Source: an uncultured Psychrobacter sp.
GTDB taxonomy: Bacteria > Pseudomonadota > Gammaproteobacteria > Pseudomonadales > Moraxellaceae
DNA: 64,000 nt
Direction: 5' to 3'
Assembly (NCBI RefSeq): GCF_947500265.1
Contig: NZ_CANMRN010000004.1
Coordinates: 186,001 to 250,000 of the forward strand
Part shown: in pieces, positions 1 to 8,858 of the stretch
How positions within the stretch are numbered: the stretch's first letter is position 1
How the letters are laid out: the number at the start of each line of letters is the position of its first letter
The notes under the pieces: model-generated
The model's input: the letters and a program-made list of their open reading frames with translations, nothing else
The model's database searches: none
Told to the model about the DNA's origin: nothing
Made by a program: the position numbers and the translations under genes

Positions 1-1
1 A

Positions 2-1552
2 AAATATGTACCAGAAAAACCAAATTTCTATGGTAACAAGCAGGGTGCACAAGAGGCGCATGAAGCGATTCGTCCTTCTAACGTCAATATGAAATCAACA
101 CAGCTCAAAGGTGTTGAGCGTGATGCGATACGTCTATACGAGCTAATCTGGCGTCAGTTTGTGGCGTGTCAGATGTTACCTGCCAAATATTTATCAGTGA
201 ACCTGTTTGTAGGCGCAGATGATATCGAGCTAAAAGCCCGTGGCCGTACCATGGTATTTGATGGCTACACAAGAGTGATGCCACCAGCCAAGACTGACGA
301 TACCTTACTGCCTGATGTCAAAAAAGGCGATAAGTTAAACCTAGATAAGCTAGATCCGAGCCAACATTTTACTAAGCCTGCGCCCCGCTATACTGAAGCA
401 AGCTTAGTAAAAGAGCTTGAGAAGAAAGGCATCGGTCGTCCATCGACGTATGCCTCAATCATCTCGACTATTCAAGATCGTGGTTATGTGAAGTTAGAAA
501 ACAAGCGTTTATTTGCTGAAAAGATGGGCGATATCGTCACCGATAGATTGACGGCTAGCTTCCCAGATTTGATGGATTATACCTTTACTGCTGCGTTAGA
601 GGACAAGCTCGACCATGTGGCAGAAGGTGATCAAGATTGGAAAGATGTGCTTGATAATTTCTATGGCGAGTTCAAAACCACTCTAGAGCGTGCCAAAGAA
701 AAAGACGGTATGCGTCCAAACGATCCAACTGACGTGCCAGATGTCCACTGTGATATCTGTGATCGTCCGATGCAGCTGCGCACAGGCTCAACAGGTGTAT
801 TCTTAGGTTGTACTGGTTATAACTTACCGCCAAAAGAGCGCTGTAAAGGCACCAAAAATCTAATGCCAGTCGAAGCATTCGCCAATCTAGATGATGCGGA
901 AGGTGATGACGAAGCGGCAGAAGTTAAAGATTTGATGGAGAAAAAACGCTGCCCGAAATGTGGCACGGCGATGAATGGTTACATCGTAGATGGTGGCCTC
1001 AAACTACACATTTGCGGCAACAACCCTGATTGCGATGGTTATATTCTAGAAGAAGGTAAGTTTGAAGTTCCTGGCTCAGATGCACCAACTATTGACTGTA
1101 ATAAGTGCGATGGGCAGATGGAGCTTAAAACAGGACGCTTTGGTCCGTACTTTGCTTGTCAGAACTGTGATAACACGCGTAAAGTACTAAAAACTGGTGA
1201 AGCAGCTCCGCCGCGTATGGATCCAATACATCTTCCAGAGCTAAAGTCGACCAAACACGATGATTATTTCATCTTGCGTGAAGGGGCGGCTGGCATGTTC
1301 TTAGCGGCGTCTAAGTTCCCGAAAGTGCGTGAGACACGTCCGCCAAAGCTGGCTGAGCTACGAGAAATTAAAGATAAAATGGAAGACAAGTTCCAGTATC
1401 TGTTTGCAGGGCCAGATGAAGATCCTGAAGGTAACCCAACCATCTTGCGCTGGTCACGTAAGAAAAAAGAGCAGTATATCGGCTCTGAAAAAAACGGCAA
1501 GGCCACACGTTGGGGTGTTTATTGGCGTAAAGGTGAATGGGTAGAGGAGTAA
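2..1552 (+). CDS. topA: DNA topoisomerase I, C-terminal part (gene starts before the window)
   Basis: Type IA topoisomerase, which relaxes negative supercoils in DNA. The frame is open to the window edge; translation from base 2 reads through the EAHEAIRPSNV motif typical of the family, so the ORF-track start at 89 is internal and the catalytic tyrosine lies upstream of the window. Visible parts: the end of the catalytic core with GIGRPSTYASII, then a C-terminal tail with three Cys4-type zinc ribbons (CDICDRPMQL...; CPKCGTAMNGY...; CNKCDGQMEL...), then a basic end (WSRKKKEQYIG). The three-ribbon tail matches gammaproteobacterial TopA. The gene is followed by a dispersed 50-bp element and a strong terminator. 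Identification is firm; only the 3' part can be judged. Confidence 0.96.
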   Translation, partial: KYVPEKPNFYGNKQGAQEAHEAIRPSNVNMKSTQLKGVERDAIRLYELIWRQFVACQMLPAKYLSVNLFVGADDIELKARGRTMVFDGYTRVMPPAKTDDTLLPDVKKGDKLNLDKLDPSQHFTKPAPRYTEASLVKELEKKGIGRPSTYASIISTIQDRGYVKLENKRLFAEKMGDIVTDRLTASFPDLMDYTFTAALEDKLDHVAEGDQDWKDVLDNFYGEFKTTLERAKEKDGMRPNDPTDVPDVHCDICDRPMQLRTGSTGVFLGCTGYNLPPKERCKGTKNLMPVEAFANLDDAEGDDEAAEVKDLMEKKRCPKCGTAMNGYIVDGGLKLHICGNNPDCDGYILEEGKFEVPGSDAPTIDCNKCDGQMELKTGRFGPYFACQNCDNTRKVLKTGEAAPPRMDPIHLPELKSTKHDDYFILREGAAGMFLAASKFPKVRETRPPKLAELREIKDKMEDKFQYLFAGPDEDPEGNPTILRWSRKKKEQYIGSEKNGKATRWGVYWRKGEWVEE

Positions 1553-1583
1553 CTATTGTGAAATCCAATATAGTGCTTTTATA

Positions 1584-1633
1584 GCGTCAGACTCATCTGA
1601 TGTACTACAGGTACAATTTGCATTGGTCTTTCT
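1584..1633 (+). repeat. 3'UTR-associated 50-bp element, copy 1
   Basis: This 50-bp block starts 32 bp after the topA stop codon. It matches a block after fumC (10291-10340) at 40 of 50 positions without gaps. Both contain GCGTCAGACTC, a TGTAC...GTACA stem with a variable 5-nt loop, AATTTGC and GTCTTTCT. Both lie between a stop codon and a terminator. It may be a REP-like palindromic unit or a structured 3'UTR element; the function is unknown. Confidence 0.6.
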
Positions 1634-1670
1634 TTTATTGGCTTAAACAAACCTAATAATTACTTCCAAC

Positions 1671-1703
1671 AAAAAACCCTCTTATAGTTTAAGAGGGTTT
1701 TTT
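1671..1703 (+). terminator. Bidirectional rho-independent terminator between topA and sodC
   Basis: AACCCTCTTA and TAAGAGGGTT form a stem around a TAGTT-like loop, with an A-run before and a T-run after. It can therefore end both topA (+) and sodC (-). Confidence 0.9.
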
Positions 1704-1776
1704 TGTGCTCATAAAATTTCTTTTAAGCCATTTCTACGTTTATAGACTTAGCTTGAGTTCATAGATTTGGACAGTA

Positions 1777-2334
1777 TTAGTTTTTTACGATGATACCGCA
1801 ACCAATACGATCGCCTGCATTACCTGAAGGCTGACTGGTATAGTCATCAACGCCAGCATGTACGATAAAGGCCAAACGATTTACGCTGTATTTGCCTGCT
1901 TCAGTCGCTGCGATTTTCTTGTTCACGTAATTGATAGTAGCAATACCATCTTCATTAGCAGTTAAGTTTGGCAAGTCACCAGCATGGCCATTCATATCAT
2001 CTGGATTAGAGTGTGGCTTGTTATCTGGGTTGAAGTGCCCACCTGCTGCTTTACCCATGACGTCACAGCTACCTGTTTCATGGATATGTAATGAAACAGT
2101 TCTGCCTGGCTGTAGATTAGTGAGTTTACCGTAAACTTGGACACCACCATCAACTGGACGTAAGAAAACTTGACCAACTTCTTTCTTCTTACCATCTACT
2201 GTTTGTATGGTTGATTTTAGCGTTGGCTGTGCTAAAGGATTGCCTGTTTGCATTTGGCTTTCTACCGTTTGGCAACCAGTCATTGCTAACGCTGAACCGC
2301 ATAATAGGGTACTTGCAAGTAATGTCTTATTCAT
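1777..2334 (-). CDS. sodC: Cu/Zn superoxide dismutase, probable periplasmic lipoprotein
   Basis: Converts superoxide to hydrogen peroxide and oxygen in the periplasm. The metal-binding pattern is present: HIHETGSCD, GGHFNPDNKPHSNPDD, HAGDLPNL and a late HAGVDDY, followed by GDRIGCGII, which holds the second disulphide cysteine. The N-terminus MNKTLLASTLLCGSALAMTGC is an export signal; the MTGC at its end resembles a lipobox, so the enzyme may be lipid-anchored. I start at the ATG at 2334 because GGAG lies 6 nt upstream; the ORF-track start at 2346 is a TTG overlapping that ribosome site. It is a single gene convergent with topA. The length of 185 residues is normal. Confidence 0.93.
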   Translation of the reverse strand: MNKTLLASTLLCGSALAMTGCQTVESQMQTGNPLAQPTLKSTIQTVDGKKKEVGQVFLRPVDGGVQVYGKLTNLQPGRTVSLHIHETGSCDVMGKAAGGHFNPDNKPHSNPDDMNGHAGDLPNLTANEDGIATINYVNKKIAATEAGKYSVNRLAFIVHAGVDDYTSQPSGNAGDRIGCGIIVKN

Positions 2335-2628
2335 TATTATCTCCAATTGTTTGAGTTGTTATTTTTAATCTTCATTAAAGTCACGAATATATATCGTTAT
2401 TGTTCTATAAAAATCGGCGTCAATATTCGTTAACATCGGAGTCAGTATAGCCAAGCTAACTCTATAGTTATTCATCAAATGCGCAACAATCAGTTAATAA
2501 ATGTAAGTAACGTATGGGTTTGAAAAACGGACTAAAATAAATAATTTCTGAAATTAAATGGCTTTAAATGCGTGAGAAACCTATTAAGAAAGCTATGAAC
2601 TATAAGTAAATAGATAATAAACAGGCAT
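2335..2628. other. Intergenic region between sodC and lon
   Basis: AT-rich, with no supportable ORF. It must hold the sodC promoter (minus strand). The lon terminator closes its left-facing end. I see no clear operator. Confidence 0.5.
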
Positions 2629-2664
2629 AAAAAAGCCGCCCATCATTGTGATGAGCGGCTTCTT
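2629..2664 (-). terminator. Rho-independent terminator of lon
   Basis: Read on the minus strand, AAGCCGCT..AGCGGCTT-type arms enclose a CATCA/TGATG inner stem and are followed by a run of six T. It lies just after the lon stop codon. Confidence 0.85.
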
Positions 2665-2695
2665 AATCTATAGGACGAGTTTAATAAAGGTTCAA

Positions 2696-5299
2696 TTAAT
2701 TATGCAGTGCTTTGCCAGAGGTTTTATCAACCGTAACTTTTGCAGGTTTGATTGGTGTTGGCATACTCACCAAAGCAACCTTTAAGATTTCTTCAATCGT
2801 GGCGACTGGCTGAATGGTTAGGCCTTCTTTTACGTTGTCAGGGATATCAGCCAGATCACGCTCATTAGTCGCTGGGATCAAGACGTGCTTGATACCGCCG
2901 CGATGTGCCGCCAGCAATTTCTCTTTGAGACCACCGATGCGTAATATCTTACCGCGTAAGGTAATCTCACCTGTCATCGCAATATCTGGACGGATAGCGA
3001 TACCTGTCAACGCAGAGACTAGCGCTGTCGTCAGTGCACCACCAGCAGATGGGCCGTCTTTTGGCGTGGCGCCTTCTGGCATATGCACATGGACGTCTGT
3101 TGTTTTAAACGTCTCGTAATCAATGCCTAAGCTATCACCGCGAGCACGAACCACACTCATAGCCGCGCGAATCGACTCTTTCATTACATCGCCGAGTGAA
3201 CCGGTAAAGCTAAGCTCGCCTTTACCTTTCATACCGACCGCTTCGATGGTCAATAGCTCACCGCCGACCTGAGTCCATGCAAGACCAGTGATACGACCAA
3301 TCTCAGGCTCTTCTTCAGCCAGACCATAGTCATACTGATGTACACCTAGATAATCATCGATGTTCTTGTCATCGACTGTCACTAGCTGACGTTCTGCTTT
3401 TTTCGGAGCACGCGCACCATGAGTTTCAACCGAACCGCGAACCACTTTACGGCAGATTTTGTTCACTTCACGCTCAAGGTTACGCACACCTGCTTCACGC
3501 GTATAGCTACGTACGATGCTGTGCAATGCTGCTTCAACAATCTCAATTTCACCTTCTTTGAGACCGTTTTGCTTAATCGCTTTTGGCACTAGGTATTTCT
3601 GTGCGATATTGACCTTTTCTTCTTCGGTATAACCCGGCAGACGAATGACTTCCATACGGTCAAGCAGCGCAGGCGGAATATCCATACTGTTAGCAGTACA
3701 GATAAACATCACTTGCGACAAGTCTAAGTCCATGTCTAAATAATGGTCGTTAAATGTATCGTTCTGTGATGGGTCCAATACTTCAAGCAACGCTGATGCT
3801 GGATCACCGCGGAAGTCTTGTGCCATCTTATCGATTTCATCTAATAGGAACAGCGGGTTTTTGACTTCTACTTTTGCAAGTGATTGAACGATTTTACCCG
3901 GCATCGCACCGATATAGGTACGGCGATGACCACGAATCTCTGCTTCATCACGTACGCCACCAAGCGCCATACGCACAAACTTGCGACCAGTGGCACGGGC
4001 GATAGATTCGCCTAGTGAAGTTTTGCCAACACCTGGAGGACCGACAAGACATAGAATCGGACCACGAAGTTTTTTCACGCGTGATTGCACGGCGAGGTAC
4101 TCTAAGATGCGGTCTTTTACATCTTGTAGACCATAATGATCCTCGTCTAATACCGTTTTAGCTTTATCTAAATTGATAGATACTTTGGTCGTCGCATTCC
4201 ACGGTGTGTCTAAGATCCATTCAATATAGTTGCGTACCACAGATGATTCACTTGATGCAGGCGGCATCATTTTGAGCTTTTTGAACTCTTGCTCAGCTTT
4301 TTTGCGCACATCGTCTGGTAGGTCAGCATCTTCTAAACGCTGCTCTAGCTCAGCCACATCATCTTCACCATCGAACGCGCCGTCATTCATATCTGACAGC
4401 TCATTTTTAATGGCTTTCATCTTCTCGTTCAAGAAGTATTCGCGCTGATTGTCTTCCATTTGCTGACGCACAGCATCTTGGATATCCTGTTCGATATTTT
4501 GCTCAGCACTTTGCTTAACCAGATATTCAGTCAACGTATTGATATGCGTTTTGATATCGTCTTCTTCTAGGAAAGACTGTTTGATATCAAGGTCCATCGA
4601 TACACGAGTTGAGATGAAATAAACCAACTCAAGCAAGTCGTCAATACGTTTGGCCACACGAGTCAGCTCACGTGCATTGCGAAGTCGCGCATCTGCATAG
4701 CTTTCGAATAATGTAGTTAATGCTTGAATCGTATTTTTCTGTTGGCTTTCATCCATGCTGACATCAAGGTCGGCACGTTCAAATCTCGCCATCAATAAAT
4801 CATCATGGCCTTCTATATTATCGACACGAGCGCGGTATTGACCTTCGATCAATACTTTAATGCAGTTCTCATCGCTGTCATGTGGCATAGTGCTGACGAT
4901 GCGGCACACCGTACCGTACTGATACAAGTTGTCTTGATCAATATCTTCGGTCAGTGAGTCTTTTTGCGCGACTACCAGTACTTTGTTGCCATACTCAGCC
5001 TGTGCCAGCTCAACCGCTTTCACCGATGGCGCACGTCCCACAAACAATGCAATTTGCATGTGTGGATAGACGACGACGTCACGTAATGCCAGCAGTGGCA
5101 GATAGCTTTCATCTTCATTGTCTTTGACAGCGTTGGATGAGGCATTTGACGCATCCGTAGATGAGCTTTTTGTCTCATTATTCGCGTCAGCACTGATATT
5201 AGCGTCAGTGTCAGTATTTGCGTCAGACGTCGTGTCAGTGTTCAGGGCAGATGATACATCGATGTCGATGTTGTCTTTATCAATATTATGTTCACTCAT
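2696..5299 (-). CDS. lon: ATP-dependent protease Lon with an acidic N-terminal extension
   Basis: Cytoplasmic AAA+ serine protease that degrades misfolded and regulatory proteins. Domains in order: a low-complexity tail of about 64 residues rich in D, N, S and T; the Lon substrate-binding domain starting at YLPLLALRDVVVYP; the ATPase module with Walker A GPPGVGKT and Walker B FLLDEID; and the protease domain with the catalytic serine in KDGPSAGGA and the catalytic lysine in GGLKEKLLAAHRGG. I start at 5299 (MSEHN) because GAGG is 8 nt upstream; the ORF-track start at 5368 has no comparable site. The protein is 867 residues against about 780-820 for most relatives, and the excess is the tail. 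Upstream clp genes, common beside lon elsewhere, are absent here. Confidence 0.95.
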   Translation of the reverse strand: MSEHNIDKDNIDIDVSSALNTDTTSDANTDTDANISADANNETKSSSTDASNASSNAVKDNEDESYLPLLALRDVVVYPHMQIALFVGRAPSVKAVELAQAEYGNKVLVVAQKDSLTEDIDQDNLYQYGTVCRIVSTMPHDSDENCIKVLIEGQYRARVDNIEGHDDLLMARFERADLDVSMDESQQKNTIQALTTLFESYADARLRNARELTRVAKRIDDLLELVYFISTRVSMDLDIKQSFLEEDDIKTHINTLTEYLVKQSAEQNIEQDIQDAVRQQMEDNQREYFLNEKMKAIKNELSDMNDGAFDGEDDVAELEQRLEDADLPDDVRKKAEQEFKKLKMMPPASSESSVVRNYIEWILDTPWNATTKVSINLDKAKTVLDEDHYGLQDVKDRILEYLAVQSRVKKLRGPILCLVGPPGVGKTSLGESIARATGRKFVRMALGGVRDEAEIRGHRRTYIGAMPGKIVQSLAKVEVKNPLFLLDEIDKMAQDFRGDPASALLEVLDPSQNDTFNDHYLDMDLDLSQVMFICTANSMDIPPALLDRMEVIRLPGYTEEEKVNIAQKYLVPKAIKQNGLKEGEIEIVEAALHSIVRSYTREAGVRNLEREVNKICRKVVRGSVETHGARAPKKAERQLVTVDDKNIDDYLGVHQYDYGLAEEEPEIGRITGLAWTQVGGELLTIEAVGMKGKGELSFTGSLGDVMKESIRAAMSVVRARGDSLGIDYETFKTTDVHVHMPEGATPKDGPSAGGALTTALVSALTGIAIRPDIAMTGEITLRGKILRIGGLKEKLLAAHRGGIKHVLIPATNERDLADIPDNVKEGLTIQPVATIEEILKVALVSMPTPIKPAKVTVDKTSGKALHN

Positions 5300-5733
5300 A
5301 TGTTTTTCCTCGTTCCCCAGACTTGTAAAGTCAAGTTCGTGGTTCATGTTTAGATAAATGGTGCTCACGAAAAAAATTGCAAGGCTGATTGGTGAAGTCG
5401 TCTGCTTATCTTTGTTAAATAGTTATCTGAGCGTCCAGTTATTAATGCAATTAATGTGGGTAACGATGTGTTGTCATTAGTGTGACTGGTCTGTGAAGGA
5501 TAAAGACAGTCAGAAATTATAAAAGAGGGTTTAGATGTATAGGTGATATTTGGCTACCTATGTTGATGCCTAATTGGTTCTATGCGTAGGCTTTATACCC
5601 AAAATAAGGTAAACTGGCGCGCGTCTAAAACAGGCTCTCATATTGAGACGTTTTAGACAACAGGGCGATATTCATTAGTTTCAATATTCATAGGTCTCAA
5701 TAAGACCAAAGTATAAAGAACAAGGGGCAACAC
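5300..5733. other. Divergent intergenic region lon / antiporter
   Basis: It holds promoters for two divergent genes. I found no clear heat-shock promoter for lon. The notable feature is the 36-bp hairpin at 5623-5658, listed separately. Confidence 0.5.
5623..5658 (+). promoter_or_regulatory. Perfect 9-bp inverted repeat with inner stem, upstream of the antiporter gene
   Basis: GTCTAAAAC and GTTTTAGAC are exact inverted copies. Between them TCTCA and TGAGA form a second stem. There is no T-run after it, so it is not a normal terminator. It lies 76 bp before the antiporter ATG and could be an operator or a leader hairpin. Confidence 0.4.
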
Positions 5734-7095
5734 ATGGCCATCAATGCGGTATTGCTAGCAGTTATTATTATGCTAGGACTGTCACTTTCGCGAGTGCACG
5801 TGGTGCTCAGTTTATTAATCGGGGCGCTGGCAGGTGGACTGCTAGCAGGGCTTGGTATTACTGATACGCTCAATGCTTTTCAAGAAGGCATCCGTAATGG
5901 CGCAGAGATTGCGCTGTCATATGCACTGCTTGGGGCGTTTGCGGTAGCGATTGCTCATTCAGGTTTGCCGCAATCGTTGGCAGGCGCGGTCATCAAGCGT
6001 ATCGATGCTGCTGGTACGAGTGGCATGATTAAGTACATGCTGTTTGCAGGCCTCATTACCATGAGCTGCTTTAGTCAAAACTTAATCCCTATTCATATTG
6101 CCTTTATTCCGCTGCTGGTACCGCCACTATTGTTAGCATTCAATCGCATGCAGATTGATAGACGCCTGATTGCTTGTCTGATTACGTTTGGACTGGTCAC
6201 CACCTATATGTTTATTCCTTATGGCTTTGGTGATATCTATCTCAATCAGATTATGCTAAAGAATGTAGGTGAAGCGGGTATCGATGTTGCTAATATTTCT
6301 GTGGTGCAAGCCATGGCGATTCCTGCATTGGGTATGCTAATTGGTTTACTGGTTGCTGTATTTATCAGCTACCGTAAGCCACGTACGTATCAGCAGATTG
6401 CGATAGATCAGCAAGCGCATGATGCAGTAGTGGAAGGCGATGCATTAAGTAAAACCGCCGTTGGTGCACAGTCGCAAAGCAAGTTAAAGACACTGGTTGC
6501 ATTGGCTGCTATCGTGACTGCTTTTGTGGTGCAGCTATATACTGATTCGCTACTTCTCGGCTCAATGTTTGGCTTCGGTGTGTTTATGGCGACCGGCGTG
6601 GTGAAGTGGCGTGATGCTGATGGCGTCTTTAATGACGGTATCAAACTGATGGCGATGATTGGTTTTATTATGATTACCGCGCAAGGCTTCGCTGAAGTGA
6701 TGAAAGCCACTGAGCAAATTCAGCCATTAGTCGATGGGGCAGCGTCACTGTTCGCTGGTAACAAAGCGATGGCCGCATTTATCATGCTATTGATTGGTTT
6801 GATTGTGACCATGGGCATTGGTTCTTCATTTTCGACCATTCCTATTTTGGCCGCGATTTATGTACCGCTATGTATTTCTTTAGGGTTTTCGCCATTGGCT
6901 ACTGTAGCGATTATCGGTACGGCTGGCGCGCTGGGTGATGCAGGTTCGCCAGCGTCAGATTCGACGTTGGGGCCAACGTCTGGTCTGAATATCGACGGTC
7001 AGCATGACCATATCAAAGACAGTGTGATACCGACATTCTTGCATTACAACATTCCACTACTGGCATTTGGTTGGATTGCAGCGATGGTGTTGTAG
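5734..7095 (+). CDS. Na+/H+ antiporter family (NhaC/YuiF-like) membrane permease
   Basis: Integral inner-membrane transporter of 453 residues with about 11-12 hydrophobic segments and a hydrophilic loop near residues 210-250. The overall pattern (IRNGAEIALSYALLGAFAVAIAHSGLP near the start; GTAGALGDAGSPASDSTLGPTSGLN near the end) is that of the Na_H_antiporter families related to Bacillus YuiF and Haemophilus homologues. Substrate cannot be assigned: members have been linked to sodium/proton exchange and to amino-acid uptake. The start is supported by AAGGGG 7-9 nt upstream. It is a single-gene unit followed by a terminator. Confidence 0.8.
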   Translation: MAINAVLLAVIIMLGLSLSRVHVVLSLLIGALAGGLLAGLGITDTLNAFQEGIRNGAEIALSYALLGAFAVAIAHSGLPQSLAGAVIKRIDAAGTSGMIKYMLFAGLITMSCFSQNLIPIHIAFIPLLVPPLLLAFNRMQIDRRLIACLITFGLVTTYMFIPYGFGDIYLNQIMLKNVGEAGIDVANISVVQAMAIPALGMLIGLLVAVFISYRKPRTYQQIAIDQQAHDAVVEGDALSKTAVGAQSQSKLKTLVALAAIVTAFVVQLYTDSLLLGSMFGFGVFMATGVVKWRDADGVFNDGIKLMAMIGFIMITAQGFAEVMKATEQIQPLVDGAASLFAGNKAMAAFIMLLIGLIVTMGIGSSFSTIPILAAIYVPLCISLGFSPLATVAIIGTAGALGDAGSPASDSTLGPTSGLNIDGQHDHIKDSVIPTFLHYNIPLLAFGWIAAMVL

Positions 7096-7122
7096 GTTGC
7101 TTTAGCTAAAATATAGTTTTAT

Positions 7123-7150
7123 AAAAAGCCATCGTATAGATGGCTTTTTT
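7123..7150 (+). terminator. Terminator of the antiporter gene
   Basis: AAAAAGCCATC, a short GTATA loop and GATGGCTTTTTT form a classic stem and T-run 27 bp after the stop codon. Confidence 0.9.
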
Positions 7151-7196
7151 GTTTTAAGGTGGGAATAGAAAATAGTGCATAAAAAAGGATGGGTTT

Positions 7197-7631
7197 ATGA
7201 AAGTTAAAGAACACATGAGTGCAACTCAGCTTAAAAAGATATTAAAAGAAAGAAAATATTTAAATCCCAAGAAATTAGAGACACTTCTAAGGATTCTTGA
7301 AGAGAAAGTACAAGAGGTTATTCCACCTAAAAAATTTGAAGAGGTCTACTATATCTTTAATACAGAAGAGGCTGTTTTCTATGGGATACAAGGACCGATA
7401 TCTTGCTTAAGTTACGTATTTTTGAATAACAATTTTGTTGTAAATGTAGACATAAGAGGTAATCGTTCCTACTCCGTAACATTAAGTTTTCATGACAACA
7501 TTAATAAACCAACCGATGAAGATAAAAAGGAAATCATTAACCAGTTGTTTGACATTGTCGAAAATGCAGAAGTTTTTTTGCTTGAAGACATGACTAGAGA
7601 CAACACGACTATTGAATTTGTAGAGGTATAA
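7197..7631 (+). CDS. Hypothetical protein, 144 residues, AT-rich gene
   Basis: I do not recognise a family. The protein is soluble, with a lysine-rich helical N-terminus (about residues 8-45), a beta-rich middle (VVNVDIRGNRSYSVTLSF) and an acidic C-terminus. It has no signal peptide or membrane segment. AAGGATGGG just upstream of ATG supports the start. The gene is clearly richer in A and T than its neighbours and uses AAA/GAA/ATT-type codons, which suggests recent acquisition. It is convergent with the small gene at 7664. No partner gene is adjacent. Confidence 0.65.
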   Translation: MKVKEHMSATQLKKILKERKYLNPKKLETLLRILEEKVQEVIPPKKFEEVYYIFNTEEAVFYGIQGPISCLSYVFLNNNFVVNVDIRGNRSYSVTLSFHDNINKPTDEDKKEIINQLFDIVENAEVFLLEDMTRDNTTIEFVEV

Positions 7632-7637
7632 GTTATT

Positions 7638-7654
7638 GGTGCGCTAGGCGCACC
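7638..7654. repeat. Short GC-rich palindrome, REP-like or terminator
   Basis: GGTGCGC-TAG-GCGCACC is a perfect 7-bp stem with a three-base loop, located in the 32 bp between two convergent genes. Such GGTGCGC/GCGCACC hairpins are common dispersed palindromes in many gammaproteobacteria. It could also stop transcription from both sides. Confidence 0.5.
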
Positions 7655-7663
7655 CTACTCAAG

Positions 7664-7921
7664 TCAAAGGTCGTCTTCATCAAAATCCTTAATCTCACCG
7701 CTTAAACTACTCAAAAACTCATCACTTTGCGCGAGCAAAGCATTTAAGCGTTCTTCATTGACGAGCCTTGTCATCTCATCAGCGCTAAACGGCTGCTCTT
7801 GACTGTAGTAGCGTTGCTCTCTAGCGTCTTCATTGCCTAATGTCTGCAAATACTCATCCACACTGTCTGCACTGGAATCAGCAGCACTAGAGTCTTTTTC
7901 AAAGTGTTTATCGTCTTTCAT
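7664..7921 (-). CDS. Small acidic hypothetical protein, coupled to the 5-FCL gene
   Basis: An 85-residue soluble acidic protein of unknown function. The N-terminal third is low-complexity (KDSSAADSSADSVDEY); the rest is probably helical (DEMTRLVNEERLNALLAQSDEFL). I start at 7921 (MKDDKH), because AAGGTGG lies 5-6 nt upstream and the ATG overlaps the upstream stop codon as TAATG. That overlap implies translational coupling with the cyclo-ligase gene. The longer ORF-track version would overlap that gene in another frame. I cannot name a function. Confidence 0.7.
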   Translation of the reverse strand: MKDDKHFEKDSSAADSSADSVDEYLQTLGNEDAREQRYYSQEQPFSADEMTRLVNEERLNALLAQSDEFLSSLSGEIKDFDEDDL

Positions 7922-8700
7922 TAAAACCACCTTATGCCGCTTGGGGTAATTAAGCCGTCTAATGGTACATCCCACGGTTGACGCGCTAATTGTTCAACCA
8001 CTTGAAAGTCATAACACCAGCCAATTTTTAATGGATTTTTCGCACCTGAGCGATGGCTGTTACCAAGCGTCGTATCATAGAACCCACCACCCATGCCCAT
8101 ACGGTTGCCGTTTAGGTCTACCGCCACCAGTGGACAAATCATCACGTCTAGTTCTGATGCCCATAATAGGGCGCGGCTGTGGTTTTGCTTCATGCCTAAT
8201 TGGTGAATGCGAGTGGGGACGTTGATCAGTTTTGAGTGATAAACAGGTACAAAGCGCAGGTGTTTATCATCATTGCCATTGCTAGTACGACCAAGTGAAC
8301 CAACAACTGGCAAGTAAGGTAAATAGCCTAAGCGCTGACACCAGTCTAGCAGTGGCTGGGTAGGTAGCTCACCAAATCCATCATAGTACAGTCCAATGCG
8401 TGCATGTGTAGGCAATCGCTGCTGTAGCTTAGATAAATGCAAGCTTGCAGACTGAGCAAATTGTCTACGCGCGCCATCGCTTAACTGGCGACGCTGGCGA
8501 GTAAAGTGCCGTCTAGGCGGGTTGCTGATGACAGTTTCGGATGTTTCAGTGTTTTTTGAGTCCGAATTATTTGGATCAAGGTTATTTGGCTCAGGCCGTA
8601 TTGGTTTGGGGTGCATGGTTTCAGAGTGCATAATTTTAGATAGCATAGGTATCTTATCCAATGAAGTATCAGATTGGTGATGACAGGCGTTTTTAGACAT
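7921..8700 (-). CDS. 5-formyltetrahydrofolate cyclo-ligase family protein
   Basis: ATP-dependent conversion of 5-formyl-THF to 5,10-methenyl-THF in cytoplasmic folate metabolism (YgfA/MTHFS family). The conserved C-terminal motif GNRMGMGGGFYD matches the family GxRxGxGGGxYD ATP/substrate loop, and the basic stretch RRQLSDGARRQFAQS fits its N-terminal helix. Residues 1-60 form a non-conserved tail rich in P, N, H and S. The true start is uncertain: the ATG at 8700 has no good ribosome site and inner methionines at residues 19, 24 and 29 are alternatives. 6S RNA, often next to this gene in gammaproteobacteria, does not fit in the short upstream gap. Confidence 0.85.
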   Translation of the reverse strand: MSKNACHHQSDTSLDKIPMLSKIMHSETMHPKPIRPEPNNLDPNNSDSKNTETSETVISNPPRRHFTRQRRQLSDGARRQFAQSASLHLSKLQQRLPTHARIGLYYDGFGELPTQPLLDWCQRLGYLPYLPVVGSLGRTSNGNDDKHLRFVPVYHSKLINVPTRIHQLGMKQNHSRALLWASELDVMICPLVAVDLNGNRMGMGGGFYDTTLGNSHRSGAKNPLKIGWCYDFQVVEQLARQPWDVPLDGLITPSGIRWF

Positions 8701-8858
8701 TCGTTTTTAGGCATTGCTCAAGGCTATTTGTGAATATTCAACACGCCCTAGTCATGCTATCATAACGCCACTTTACATCGTATTTCCGTTTATGTGCAGC
8801 AGCTGTTGCACTTTTTATCGTTCAGTTATCTAACAACAAACCAGTAAAGAGGGTAGTT

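Noticed and set aside
8701-8858. 6S RNA next to the 5-formyl-THF cyclo-ligase gene
   Set aside because: The gap is too short and shows no long 6S-like hairpin.
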